Shown here: positions 9,038 through 17,159 of the stretch, in pieces
Numbering within the stretch: position 1 is the stretch's first letter
Layout: each line of letters begins with the position of its first letter
Source: Pseudoalteromonas luteoviolacea DSM 6061
GTDB lineage: Bacteria; Pseudomonadota; Gammaproteobacteria; Enterobacterales; Alteromonadaceae
Assembly: GCF_001625655.1 (NCBI RefSeq)
Contig: NZ_AUYB01000105.1
Location: forward strand, 1 to 64,000
Direction of reading: 5' to 3'
DNA length: 64,000 nt
Made by a program: the position numbers and the translations under genes
Notes under the pieces: model-generated
Told to the model about the DNA's origin: nothing
Databases searched by the model: none
What the model saw: the letters and a program-made list of their open reading frames with translations, nothing else

Positions 9038-9517
9038 ATTTTTGCTCCTTGAGATTTTTAAATTACCTATAGCGCTCATCCAATCTATATGACGTTACAA
9101 GTGTATCTTTCTCTTTAGTGCAAAATGAAAAATTAATTATATTAGTATATTTTTCTTATAGTTAGATATGTCACTTTGATTAGGGTGACGGTTTGGCTAG
9201 GGGGGAATGAGGTGGCTTTCAGCACAATTGAATATTTGAAACATTGAAAAGCCAAACTCATGGGTATTTTCAAAATGCCTGTGCAGTTTTCATCCTCGCA
9301 GGGAAGTGTGTTACTAGTCTTCATCCCAATGCTCAAAGCGAATCGCGGTTAGACATCTAACGCTGATTTTAACAAATAATAATATATTCCTTTAATAATA
9401 AATGCTTATTCCTGTGTAATGGGTGTGTAATAAACTAAAAAAAACCTTGCTGATATACTCAAAATCCAGCTTAAAAATTAATCAACCGTTAATTTATGCA
9501 CAGCAAGGATAGTAACC
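9038..9517. other. noncoding region upstream of the RiPP-like cluster
   Basis: About 480 bp lie between the divergent dehalogenase and the first gene of the Cys-rich peptide cluster. The only frame here (minus strand, 9142-9336) has no ribosome-binding site and no recognisable product. The segment presumably carries the promoters for both sides, but I cannot assign -35/-10 boxes confidently. Confidence 0.5.
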
Positions 9518-10639
9518 ATGAGCAAGCAAGATCCAATCGCGCAATTACAAGTCGAAATCGCGCAGCTTCAATCTGCATTTGAAGATCTTAATAAACAATG
9601 TTCCACTGCAAGTGAGCACAATGCCATTTTACGTTGCGCTACATGCATTCCTCAACAGTTTAGTGACTGTACAGATAAAGCCACTAACCCGCAGCAGCCG
9701 CAGTTTGTTCCTGATTTTAATGTACCGCTGATAGCGGCAGGTGGTGGCGACCACAAGTGTGAGATCCTTGAAAAACTCGGCCCGTTGGCTAGGTTAATCG
9801 GTACTTGGGTCAGTACGCGATATGGGGGCTTCAATGTTATGCCTATTCCGCAAGATAACGCACCTAATGGCTTTATTTTAAAAAACTTTCCTTACTACGA
9901 AGTCATGACGTTTAGTGCTATTCAGGGCAAAGTAGCTAATCGCGCAGGTAATTATGAGCAAGATGCTTATACTATTTTTTATTCACAACGGGTATTTTTT
10001 GCCGATGGCCCTCAAAAAGACACTCTTGTGCATGCTGAAAATGGGAGCTGGTTACATCAGGTGATTGCGCCTCAAGGACAGGGAACATTGAATGTTGAAC
10101 CTTGGGTACCAGACACTCCCAATCCATTACCAAAGCAAGAGCAAAGTCGAACAATAGTTAAACAGGTTTCTGTGCCTCATGGGAATTCTATTTTAGCGAT
10201 TGGTCATCACGACCGCTTTAGAGGGGCACCTAACATTCCTGTTGCTAATGCTTTACCAACTGCTGGTGGCAACAGCTTTAAAGCACCATATGGTTCCGAT
10301 ATTCCAGAGAACCCAAATGTTAATCCTAATATTGTACTGCAAGTAGCCTTAGACAGCCTATATCAACAAGGCATAGGTGTGATCGATACCACTGTGTTGG
10401 ATGTAGATACCGAAACCGATGGTAATATTGCCAATACTCCCTTCATGAGAGCACATTCTGATGTGCCTCGATTCAAAACTACACTGTGGCTGGAACATTT
10501 ATCCAATGGCCTAGATATGCTGCAGTACACCCAAGATATAACTTTGGACTTTAGTTTGGCAAACGGGAAAGACCCAAGTAAACGCAGCCGTTATAAGTTT
10601 CCGCATGTTACTGCGAACACATTATTTAAAGTTCAATAA
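9518..10639 (+). CDS. leader-bearing nitrobindin/FABP-like beta-barrel protein of the RiPP-like cluster
   Basis: The 373-residue protein begins with a Q/L-rich amphipathic helix (about 1-30) that resembles the N-terminus of the neighbouring Cys-rich protein. A short CxxC segment (RCATCIPQ, about 39-46) follows. From about 88 onward it resembles nitrobindin/THAP4-type heme-binding barrels: LARLIGTW, YYEVMTF, NRAGNYEQ, then YSQRVFF and LVHAENGSWLH. Whether it binds heme is not shown, and no proximal His can be assigned by eye. It has no signal peptide. The start has AAGGA nine bases upstream. It sits 144 bp before the Cys-rich gene, likely in one operon with the YcaO and reductase genes. It may be a second substrate, a scaffold or a self-protection protein. 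Confidence 0.6.
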   Translation: MSKQDPIAQLQVEIAQLQSAFEDLNKQCSTASEHNAILRCATCIPQQFSDCTDKATNPQQPQFVPDFNVPLIAAGGGDHKCEILEKLGPLARLIGTWVSTRYGGFNVMPIPQDNAPNGFILKNFPYYEVMTFSAIQGKVANRAGNYEQDAYTIFYSQRVFFADGPQKDTLVHAENGSWLHQVIAPQGQGTLNVEPWVPDTPNPLPKQEQSRTIVKQVSVPHGNSILAIGHHDRFRGAPNIPVANALPTAGGNSFKAPYGSDIPENPNVNPNIVLQVALDSLYQQGIGVIDTTVLDVDTETDGNIANTPFMRAHSDVPRFKTTLWLEHLSNGLDMLQYTQDITLDFSLANGKDPSKRSRYKFPHVTANTLFKVQ

Positions 10640-10714
10640 AGGCAATATCGCAATGTAACGAATATGTCTGGTCAAGGCATTTTGTTTGCAACGTTTGGAA
10701 CACAAATGGCAAGC

Positions 10715-10747
10715 AACAACCCCAAGTTGTTTTTGGTATGAGGTACC
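10715..10747 (+). promoter_or_regulatory. small inverted repeats before the Cys-rich precursor gene
   Basis: A weak hairpin (aacaac/gttgtt followed by ttt, 10715-10734) adjoins a second inverted repeat (ttggta/taccaa, 10732-10747). Both lie just upstream of the precursor's ribosome-binding site. They could attenuate or protect the transcript between genes 1 and 2. The stems are short, so this is tentative. Confidence 0.3.
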
Positions 10748-10783
10748 AAATACAGCATTTAAATTAACTTTAAGGAAAGTATT

Positions 10784-11590
10784 ATGAGCGAGCAAGCAAT
10801 AAAAGAACTTCAATTACAAGTGACTGAGCTCACTTCAAAAGTCAAAGCGCTAGAAGCGCGTTGTAACCCTCCTAGGGTCGTAGATTGTGCTGTATGTTAT
10901 TACTGCACGCCTTGTGCTCCGTGTATCACACCCACAATTTTATGCGCCCCGTGCACAACTACACAATGTGTTACCTGTGCGCCAGTTGGTACTAGCTATC
11001 AACCGTTAGGCCCTCCAACTCCATGTGTGGCATGCGTACAATGTGATGACAACTACAAATGTGTAACTTGTGAGCCTGTCGCTAACTGTGTCACTTGTTA
11101 CCCTTGCATTGTTAATTTCTGCGCGCTGTGTCAACAAGGGCAAAACTTACAATGTCAGCAATGTACACACATCACCAAGTGCGAAACTTGTTATCCGTGT
11201 ATTGTAAACTTCTGCCAGCAATGCGCACCTATTACTAAGTGCGAAAATTGTTATCCATGCACAGTTAATTTCTGTCAACAATGTGAGCCAGTGACGCATT
11301 GTGATACCTGTTACCCTTGCATCGTTAATTTTTGCGCTCTATGTCAATCGGAGCAAAAGGCACATTGTCAGCAGTGTACACATATTACCAAGTGTGAAAC
11401 CTGTTACCCTTGTGCCATGAACTTATGTACACAGTGTTATCAATGTGCACCTCAATGCGTGCAGTGTTACCAGTGCGCTCCTCAATGTACTCAATGTGTA
11501 TCGCAATGTGCACAGTGTTACCAATGTGCCCCGCAGTGTTTGCAATGTTTTCAGTGTGTAACTTGCATACCGTGTAGTACTGGCGGTTAG
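10784..11590 (+). CDS. Cys-rich CxxC-repeat protein, probable RiPP (azol(in)e-type) precursor
   Basis: This 268-residue protein contains 58 cysteines, almost all spaced as CxxC or CxxCxxC. Residues 1-26 form a Cys-free amphipathic helix (KELQLQVTELTSKVKALEAR), a plausible leader. From residue 102 a repeat of the type CxxCYPCIVNFCxxC recurs five times, in 20- and 31-residue spacings. The tail (about 214-258) repeats CYQCAPQC. It ends in CSTGG. There is no signal peptide and no HxxC or other obvious metal-site His pattern. A good ribosome-binding site (AAGGA) precedes ATG. The direct downstream neighbours are a YcaO cyclodehydratase and a thiazoline reductase, so the cysteines are the expected substrates. 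A metal-binding protein is the main alternative. Confidence 0.75.
   Translation: MSEQAIKELQLQVTELTSKVKALEARCNPPRVVDCAVCYYCTPCAPCITPTILCAPCTTTQCVTCAPVGTSYQPLGPPTPCVACVQCDDNYKCVTCEPVANCVTCYPCIVNFCALCQQGQNLQCQQCTHITKCETCYPCIVNFCQQCAPITKCENCYPCTVNFCQQCEPVTHCDTCYPCIVNFCALCQSEQKAHCQQCTHITKCETCYPCAMNLCTQCYQCAPQCVQCYQCAPQCTQCVSQCAQCYQCAPQCLQCFQCVTCIPCSTGG
11087..11557 (+). repeat. in-frame repeats encoding the CxxC core units
   Basis: Repeat units encoding CxxCYPC(I/T)VNFC start at codons 102, 133, 153, 173 and 204. A shorter unit encoding CYQCAPQ recurs at codons 218, 228 and 245. Third-codon positions differ between units, so the array is old or selected at the protein level rather than freshly amplified. 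Confidence 0.8.
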
Positions 11591-11602
11591 CACGCAGTGA
11601 TT

Positions 11603-11633
11603 GGCATTCCCTGAGCGCAAATCAGGGAATGCC
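11603..11633 (+). promoter_or_regulatory. intercistronic 12-bp hairpin between precursor and YcaO genes
   Basis: Perfect arms ggcattccctga (11603-11614) and tcagggaatgcc (11622-11633) enclose a 7-base loop. There is no T tract, so full termination is unlikely. Such a hairpin directly after a precursor gene usually stabilises the upstream message or lowers read-through, giving more precursor than enzyme. That role is inferred. Confidence 0.7.
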
Positions 11634-11655
11634 CTTAGAAATGGATGTTTAATTT

Positions 11656-14088
11656 ATGAAAAAACTAAGATTAACCCCTGCTGCGAGCATTATTCCCAAC
11701 AACAGCGGTGTGTTATTAAGTTCAGATTTGGGAGACTTTCAAATTCACGGTCGAGATACATCAGACTTTGTTGAGAAAATACTGCCGTTACTGGAGGGGG
11801 AGCTTACTGAAGCTGAAATCTGTAAGCGCCTACCTGAATATGGTGATACGAGTATTCAGGCTGTTCTGCAAATGCTTAGCCAATATGGTTTATTAGAAGA
11901 AGCCTCTGAGCAACTAGAGTTTAGGCCCCCTGGTTTAGTACAAACTCGTTTCTTACGCCCATGGCACCAAGCAAGTCAAACGCCGCATAGCCAAGAACAA
12001 ATATACTCTCTTGCTCCTTGCAAAGTATTGGTCGTAGGCATAGAACCTTGGGCTGTAACTTTGTTAGAAGAGCTAGGCACAGCAGGAGTAGGCCACATTC
12101 ATTTATTAGATAAAGAAAGTATCACGAGTGACGACTTAACATGCCACCGTTTTCTCTCTGCTGAGGATATTGGCAAACCAAGAGCGCAGGTATTTAAGGC
12201 TGTACTACAGCAACGTAACCCTTGGATGCAGATCAGCCACTCAGCGCTCACTTCAAATACCAAAAACTTAGGCAGTCCTTCAAATGACTGGGACTTAGCC
12301 ATTGTTACTTTGGGCAAAGATGCCAACTTTTGGTCACATAAAGTATCGGAATATGTGCATCAACATACCATTAAAGCCATTTATGGCCATTTAGATGGTT
12401 TAGAAAGCTGGATAGGTCCTGCTGTCAATATAAATAACACCTCTTCAAGCTCATGTTGGAACTGCTTAAGGTTAAGAAAGTTAGGTGCAGAGCAGCATGG
12501 TGAATTGGCGCACGAATTAGAAAAAAGTAATAAAAAAAATCGTGACGGGCGAGCTCGCAGCATGTTGACTCCTATGTCTGCTATCACGGGCCAACAGCTT
12601 GCAATGGAGGCATTAAAAATTCTTTGGGGCTTTACTACGAGTGAGCTGTCATCCCATGTATATGTACAAAACCTGATTACGCACAAATCAGAAAAACATG
12701 CGATTATTCCTATTCCTTGGTGTGAAGTTTGCGGCTTTGATCATAGCCACACTAATACTCACGCTTTATCAATGCAGCGCGACAAAAAATCAGCCGCTAA
12801 CCCGCTCAATCAAATACAAGACATTGAGCAATTTAAATCCCTATTTGAAGGCTGGGTGGACCCGATCACGGGGGTAGTGCGTCAGCTCACAGGTCATGCA
12901 TCACATTTGCCTGATTTTCCTATCACCGCATCTGCTGGGGTATCCTCGTTTACCGAAGGTGAGTTTGATCCCAGAGCGTCAGGTCAAGTCGGTTCCGGTA
13001 AGGGGTTAGACCATATTTCTGCACATATTAGTGCGGTAGGAGAGGCACTGGAGCGATATTCAGCGGCGCGATACCAATTAAGTGATTTTAAATACGCATC
13101 TATTAGCCAGTTACACGGTGATTATGTGGACCCTGATACTTTGGTTTTGTACTCCAATAAGCAATATAGTACGCCCAACTTCCCATTTCACAAATGGCAT
13201 AAAAAGCAAAAGATACACTGGTGTCGAGGTAGCTGGTTAGCGACCGATAAACCAGTTTGGGTTCCTGCTTTGGTCAGCTATTTTAATTTTGCTTGCCCCT
13301 ATAAAGAGCAATTCAGTCAAGTATCTTCAAACGGACTCGCAGCAGGTCAAAACAATGATGATGCTGCGCTTAGAGCCTGTTATGAATTAATTGAGCGCGA
13401 TGCCATGATGCTTACGTGGTATGCGCAATTACCTTGTGAGCGACTGTGCTATGAGGCACTTAACAAGGGCAAAATGCGGGTTATGATAGATGATTTAACT
13501 AAACTCGGCGTAGAGCTCGAATGTTACTTGCTTGAGGTGGGTTTACACGTACCAACTGTCGTATGCCTAGCAATAGGAGATGGCTATCGCACCCCAGCAG
13601 CATCAGTTGCACTGGCCACTCACGGTGATATTAAAGTTGCTATGCGCAAGGCATTATTGGAGCAAGGACATGTAATGCCGTACCTGTGCCAACTCATGCG
13701 TTCGGGGCATAAAATTCCGAATCATGTCAGTGAAGTAACGAGCCTGGAAGATCACGCCGCATATTATTTTAATACGCACAAGCTCGCCGCATTTGATTTT
13801 ATGCGTCGCCCCCTAAATGAGGCTAAAACGCTGGATGACTGGCCTTATGAAGTGATCACGCAAGTTACTCAACTCAAGCAGCGTTTAGATTCGGCAGGCA
13901 TAGAGGTTGCCATTGTCGATGTCACCTCACCAGACATGGCTTTAAGTCCATTTAGAGTCGCACGGGCTATTGGGGTCAATATGCAACCTATTCACTTTGG
14001 TGAGCAATTTAAGAGGGTAGACAATCCAAGGTTACGCAAATTGTTGCAAGGGCGCCCCGTTAATAAAGAGCCACATCCCATTGCTTAG
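11656..14088 (+). CDS. fused E1-like/YcaO azoline cyclodehydratase (TOMM synthetase)
   Basis: This 810-residue enzyme should convert peptide Cys (or Ser/Thr) to azolines with ATP. Residues 1-90 look like a winged-helix peptide-recognition element. Residues about 122-370 are an E1/ThiF-like domain (KVLVVG start). It carries a four-Cys zinc site formed by C267/C270 (CWNC) and C356/C359 (CEVC). Residues about 420-810 are the YcaO domain. Its ATP/Mg motifs are GEALER (E463, E466, R467), NGLAAGQN (559-566) and ELIERD (577-582). The C-terminus ends EPHPIA, a partial version of the PxPxP tail of cyclodehydratase YcaOs. The ribosome-binding site is weak. It follows the Cys-rich gene by 65 bp and precedes the reductase by 15 bp. 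Confidence 0.88.
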   Translation: MKKLRLTPAASIIPNNSGVLLSSDLGDFQIHGRDTSDFVEKILPLLEGELTEAEICKRLPEYGDTSIQAVLQMLSQYGLLEEASEQLEFRPPGLVQTRFLRPWHQASQTPHSQEQIYSLAPCKVLVVGIEPWAVTLLEELGTAGVGHIHLLDKESITSDDLTCHRFLSAEDIGKPRAQVFKAVLQQRNPWMQISHSALTSNTKNLGSPSNDWDLAIVTLGKDANFWSHKVSEYVHQHTIKAIYGHLDGLESWIGPAVNINNTSSSSCWNCLRLRKLGAEQHGELAHELEKSNKKNRDGRARSMLTPMSAITGQQLAMEALKILWGFTTSELSSHVYVQNLITHKSEKHAIIPIPWCEVCGFDHSHTNTHALSMQRDKKSAANPLNQIQDIEQFKSLFEGWVDPITGVVRQLTGHASHLPDFPITASAGVSSFTEGEFDPRASGQVGSGKGLDHISAHISAVGEALERYSAARYQLSDFKYASISQLHGDYVDPDTLVLYSNKQYSTPNFPFHKWHKKQKIHWCRGSWLATDKPVWVPALVSYFNFACPYKEQFSQVSSNGLAAGQNNDDAALRACYELIERDAMMLTWYAQLPCERLCYEALNKGKMRVMIDDLTKLGVELECYLLEVGLHVPTVVCLAIGDGYRTPAASVALATHGDIKVAMRKALLEQGHVMPYLCQLMRSGHKIPNHVSEVTSLEDHAAYYFNTHKLAAFDFMRRPLNEAKTLDDWPYEVITQVTQLKQRLDSAGIEVAIVDVTSPDMALSPFRVARAIGVNMQPIHFGEQFKRVDNPRLRKLLQGRPVNKEPHPIA

Positions 14089-14103
14089 AAAAAGGACAAT
14101 ATT

Positions 14104-15075
14104 ATGAAAGTACTCGTGTGTGGAACCCATTATGGTTCCACTTACATTCGCGCATTAACTCGTTTTCCACAAGAGAATTTTTCATGTGCCGGCGTATTAT
14201 CAAAAGGAAGTGAATACTCTCAACAGATTGCCAAGCAGGTTGGAGTACCATACTACTCTAATGTAAACGCTATTCCAGCAGACAATATTGACATTGCGTG
14301 TGTCGCAGTATCGGGAGAAGCCGGAAAAGCAATAGTATTGTCTTTGCTTAAAATGGGAGTGTCCGTATTATGTGAGCACCCCGTTGAACAAGCGTTTGTG
14401 CAAGAAGCACTAGCACTTGCCAAGCAGCACCAAGTACATTTTCATGTCAATGGACATTTTGCCGACCTATATGCACCGCAAGCATTTTTGAAATCTGTAC
14501 TTGCCGCATATCAACAGGGGTTTGGCTGTATGCACTATGCAGTGGGCGCCAATTTAAGAACGTTATATTCGGCGCTGGACCTTTTGGGTCGAGCGTTAGG
14601 TGGGTTCGAAGAATTGAAAGTAGTCAAATATAGCGGTGAGCCTATGGCATTTCAGCCTGTGATGCTTAAAAATAAAAACCTCACCGTGTCTGTCTTATGT
14701 CAAAATTTTTCGTCAGTTGAAGATGACGGCAGTGCTACTTTTTTGAATCATCAGTGCTCTGCGTTATTTCCTCATGGCACTTTGACATTAAGTGAGACTA
14801 CGGGTCCTTTGAGCTGGTTTCCTTCCAGTCATTGCTTGCCGGCCGAATCATGGAAAACCTATATGCCCATTGAACTCCTTCCTATGGACCAACAGCAGTT
14901 AATGGACCACAGAGACCAATGTAACCTTGCAGCTATCGCAGCATTAGCTGCCACTATCAAGGGCGAAACACAACCTGTATACCAGCAGCCACATTATTTA
15001 TTGGGGTTGAGTGGATTATGGCAAGCTGTTTTGATGGAGTTGCAACCACAAGCTAAAGACAATTGTGCAGCATAA
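14104..15075 (+). CDS. thiazolinyl imide reductase-like protein (Gfo/Idh/MocA fold)
   Basis: The 323-residue protein has an N-terminal Rossmann motif (VLVCGTHYGSTYIRAL). Its family signatures recall PchG, Irp3 and YbtU: CEHPVEQ (90-96), HFHVNGHF (112-119) and LYSALDLLGRALGG. Those enzymes use NADPH to reduce a carrier-bound thiazoline to thiazolidine in pyochelin and yersiniabactin synthesis. No NRPS or carrier protein is encoded here. Instead it is 15 bp behind the YcaO gene with its own AAGGA site. The simplest reading is reduction of thiazolines on the Cys-rich peptide. By eye, the Tyr of the HVNTFYP-like segment of siderophore enzymes appears as Phe119 here, which may reflect a different substrate. 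Confidence 0.8.
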   Translation: MKVLVCGTHYGSTYIRALTRFPQENFSCAGVLSKGSEYSQQIAKQVGVPYYSNVNAIPADNIDIACVAVSGEAGKAIVLSLLKMGVSVLCEHPVEQAFVQEALALAKQHQVHFHVNGHFADLYAPQAFLKSVLAAYQQGFGCMHYAVGANLRTLYSALDLLGRALGGFEELKVVKYSGEPMAFQPVMLKNKNLTVSVLCQNFSSVEDDGSATFLNHQCSALFPHGTLTLSETTGPLSWFPSSHCLPAESWKTYMPIELLPMDQQQLMDHRDQCNLAAIAALAATIKGETQPVYQQPHYLLGLSGLWQAVLMELQPQAKDNCAA

Positions 15076-15088
15076 TGGTGGTTTGTTG

Positions 15089-15123
15089 GTACACCTAGAG
15101 CATTTGGACTGCGCTAGGTGTAC
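15089..15123 (+). terminator. probable transcript-end hairpin of the RiPP-like operon
   Basis: Arms gtacacctag (15089-15098) and ctaggtgtac (15114-15123) form a perfect 10-bp stem with a 15-base loop, 13 bases after the reductase stop. The T tract is missing, so it may act as a 3' stabiliser or a Rho-dependent end. Confidence 0.5.
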
Positions 15124-15507
15124 GGTAGTGTAGTTAAAAATATCTGACGTCAGTAAATATGTACAAGCAATAGGGTATACATTGACACCCATGCCTAAAC
15201 TCATCTTGTTCTTTTTTGATGATTAATCTATACCTTCACAAGTTATTACACCCTGATGAGTTGGTTGAACCTGCCACCTATAGCAAAACTTGAGCGTAGC
15301 GAGCAGGGGACTTATCAAATTGGTGAAGCCAAACAAACATGTGAGTGCGCTTATAAGCGCATCTAGTGAATACTCACTTTAATAACAGTCTATAAAAATA
15401 GAGGAAATGTCGTGGCACTGCGCCATATAGTCGTTTTAAGCGGTAAATTTCAGTTAGCTAAATTATGTGGGCAGCCAACATCAACTAGTTACACTTGAAA
15501 GCCTTTG
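15124..15507. other. noncoding region after the RiPP-like operon
   Basis: No frame with a start, ribosome-binding site and recognisable product was found. No exporter, protease or immunity gene of the RiPP-like cluster is hidden here. Confidence 0.5.
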
Positions 15508-15993
15508 TCATGTTGTTAACTCTAATGTCATTAACTTGGAGTTATTTCCATAGCTTGGGCAAACTAATGCATTAGGTGTAATCGTAAACCCAAACTTAGC
15601 CCAAAACGTATCAGAGCCTTGTACTGCCACCAACATTATTTTAGTAAAGCCTTGTGATTTGGCCTTGGCTATTACATTAGTTACCAATTTCTTAGCGATA
15701 CCTTTACCTCGAGCCTGTTGCGCGATAGCTAAATCATGTAAATACAAATTCGGGCTATCAGTAATTTGGGCCTTTTCATTTAACTTAGGTGGTAGTTCAC
15801 TTCCCCATGGGTGAGACAACAGGTAAGCTACGATTTTGTTGTCATTATTTAAGTAAACAGCACAGGTGTTCGGAGATGCAATCCATTTACTTTTAAGCTC
15901 ATTTATTTCCTCAGGTAAAATATCGGTATAAGCCTCTTCTTGAATTTTTAAAATACTATTCCATGAACTGCCTGAAATTGAGTTTATAGGCAT
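15508..15993 (-). CDS. GNAT-family N-acetyltransferase
   Basis: The 161-residue protein shows the GNAT acetyl-CoA site QQARGKGIAKKLV (motif A, RGxGxA) at about residues 94-106. A terminal beta strand follows (MLVAVQGSDTFWAKFGF). It should transfer an acetyl group from acetyl-CoA to an amine; the substrate is unknown. The start has a clear AGGAG site. It is transcribed towards the end of the RiPP-like operon and has no evident link to it. Confidence 0.85.
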   Translation of the reverse strand: MPINSISGSSWNSILKIQEEAYTDILPEEINELKSKWIASPNTCAVYLNNDNKIVAYLLSHPWGSELPPKLNEKAQITDSPNLYLHDLAIAQQARGKGIAKKLVTNVIAKAKSQGFTKIMLVAVQGSDTFWAKFGFTITPNALVCPSYGNNSKLMTLELTT

Positions 15994-16287
15994 AATTTAA
16001 TCTCCTGAGATATGATGCGTTGTGTATTTAATATTAACTTGTAAATAAATTATTTGTATTTTTCTTTGTTGAATTCGATTTGGAGTTGTTTGATGTCAAT
16101 TTTTCGTTCGTATATTTTGGCGCTAAGTTTATTTTTTCTCTATTATATAATGGTGTCATTATTTTAATTCTAGTTGTTTTTCTACAGGTTCCTCCTTTTA
16201 TTTTTAAAAAGTAGCACATATTATCATGTGAAAACTAGGTGGGAAGAAGCATACACAAGCCGATTTCACCACTTGGTGAAATATTTT

Positions 16288-16962
16288 TTATAAGGCAATT
16301 AAGCTTTGGACCAATTTTGAAAAATAATGAGGATTACTCTGTACTATAAAGTGACCACCTGCGGCCTTAACCACGTTTATATTTGTACATAATTCCTTAA
16401 ATGCATTCACTGATTTTTTCGACACCAAGTAATCATTGCTCGCTTGGACATAAGTACATGGAATGGATAAGCGCCGATTTGGGCGGGTCAAGTCAGCTAT
16501 AACCTTAAGACGCTCTCTTAAAATTACGTTATTGATAGGCTGAAGAGAAGAGATAAATAACTTTACTAGTTTTTTGTTTTTGCGTTGAGCAAACAACAGA
16601 GTGCTCAAAACAGTGTCAGGAATTATATTCGAACGAACTAAGTTTAAAGGAAGAAGGTTGTGAAAGCGACTGAACCAGGATGGGCTTTCTAAAAAGCTGG
16701 CTGCGAAAATTACGTGTTTAATATTTAGATATGGAAGAAGCGAAAGGTGGTAAGCTATAAGCCCTGAATAAGATTCAGATAAAATTATAACTTCTTCACT
16801 ACCGATTAAAGATGCTATTTCTAGTGACTGCTCTATTGGAGTTGTTGCTATTAATTCATTTAAGCATATGACGTGAGTATCTATACCGGCAGGTAATTGA
16901 TCTAACAATGGACAAAATAACTTACCAGTTCCATCCATTCCTGGAATAAGTATTACTTTCAT
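16288..16962 (-). CDS. alpha/beta-hydrolase
   Basis: The 224-residue protein opens with the oxyanion-type strand-loop VILIPGMDGTGKLF. It has the nucleophile elbow SESYSG at about residues 82-87, an Asp in the late strand (VQASNDYLV) and a final GGHF with the catalytic His. This fits a small cytoplasmic alpha/beta-hydrolase of the esterase/thioesterase type. The substrate cannot be told. No signal peptide is present. AAGAG lies upstream of the ATG. Confidence 0.8.
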   Translation of the reverse strand: MKVILIPGMDGTGKLFCPLLDQLPAGIDTHVICLNELIATTPIEQSLEIASLIGSEEVIILSESYSGLIAYHLSLLPYLNIKHVIFAASFLESPSWFSRFHNLLPLNLVRSNIIPDTVLSTLLFAQRKNKKLVKLFISSLQPINNVILRERLKVIADLTRPNRRLSIPCTYVQASNDYLVSKKSVNAFKELCTNINVVKAAGGHFIVQSNPHYFSKLVQSLIAL

Positions 16963-17159
16963 AGAATAAATCTCTTATTTGATGGCGCCTCAATATGGAG
17001 CACACAGTTGCATGCCGAGGCATAGAGGTGAAGGAGTGCAGCCATGCGTTTCGCGAGCTTATTCATAACTTGTCATGCTTCTCTCAATCTTGGCCCTCGT
17101 CACCTGCGACTATAGCTTCAAGTAATTTAGTTAGTTTTTTGCCTTTGCTCAACAGCTCA

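Noticed and set aside
9142..9336. Minus-strand 64-residue frame
   Set aside because: No ribosome-binding site, no recognisable sequence, low-complexity coincidence in an intergenic region.
11087..11557. Regular repeats that could suggest a CRISPR or tandem DNA array
   Set aside because: The repeats are in-frame coding units with third-position variation and no unique spacers.
10784..11590. Cys-rich protein as a metallothionein or ferredoxin-like protein
   Set aside because: Not excluded, but the adjacent YcaO and thiazoline reductase make a modified-peptide precursor the better reading; there are few His and no ferredoxin spacing.
16034..16219. Minus-strand 61-residue Lys/Asn-rich frame
   Set aside because: Composition matches AT-rich noncoding DNA and there is no convincing start.
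16263..16289. Hairpin followed by a T run at the 3' side of the alpha/beta-hydrolase gene
   Set aside because: The T run lies on the plus strand, while both neighbouring genes are on the minus strand, so it terminates nothing evident.
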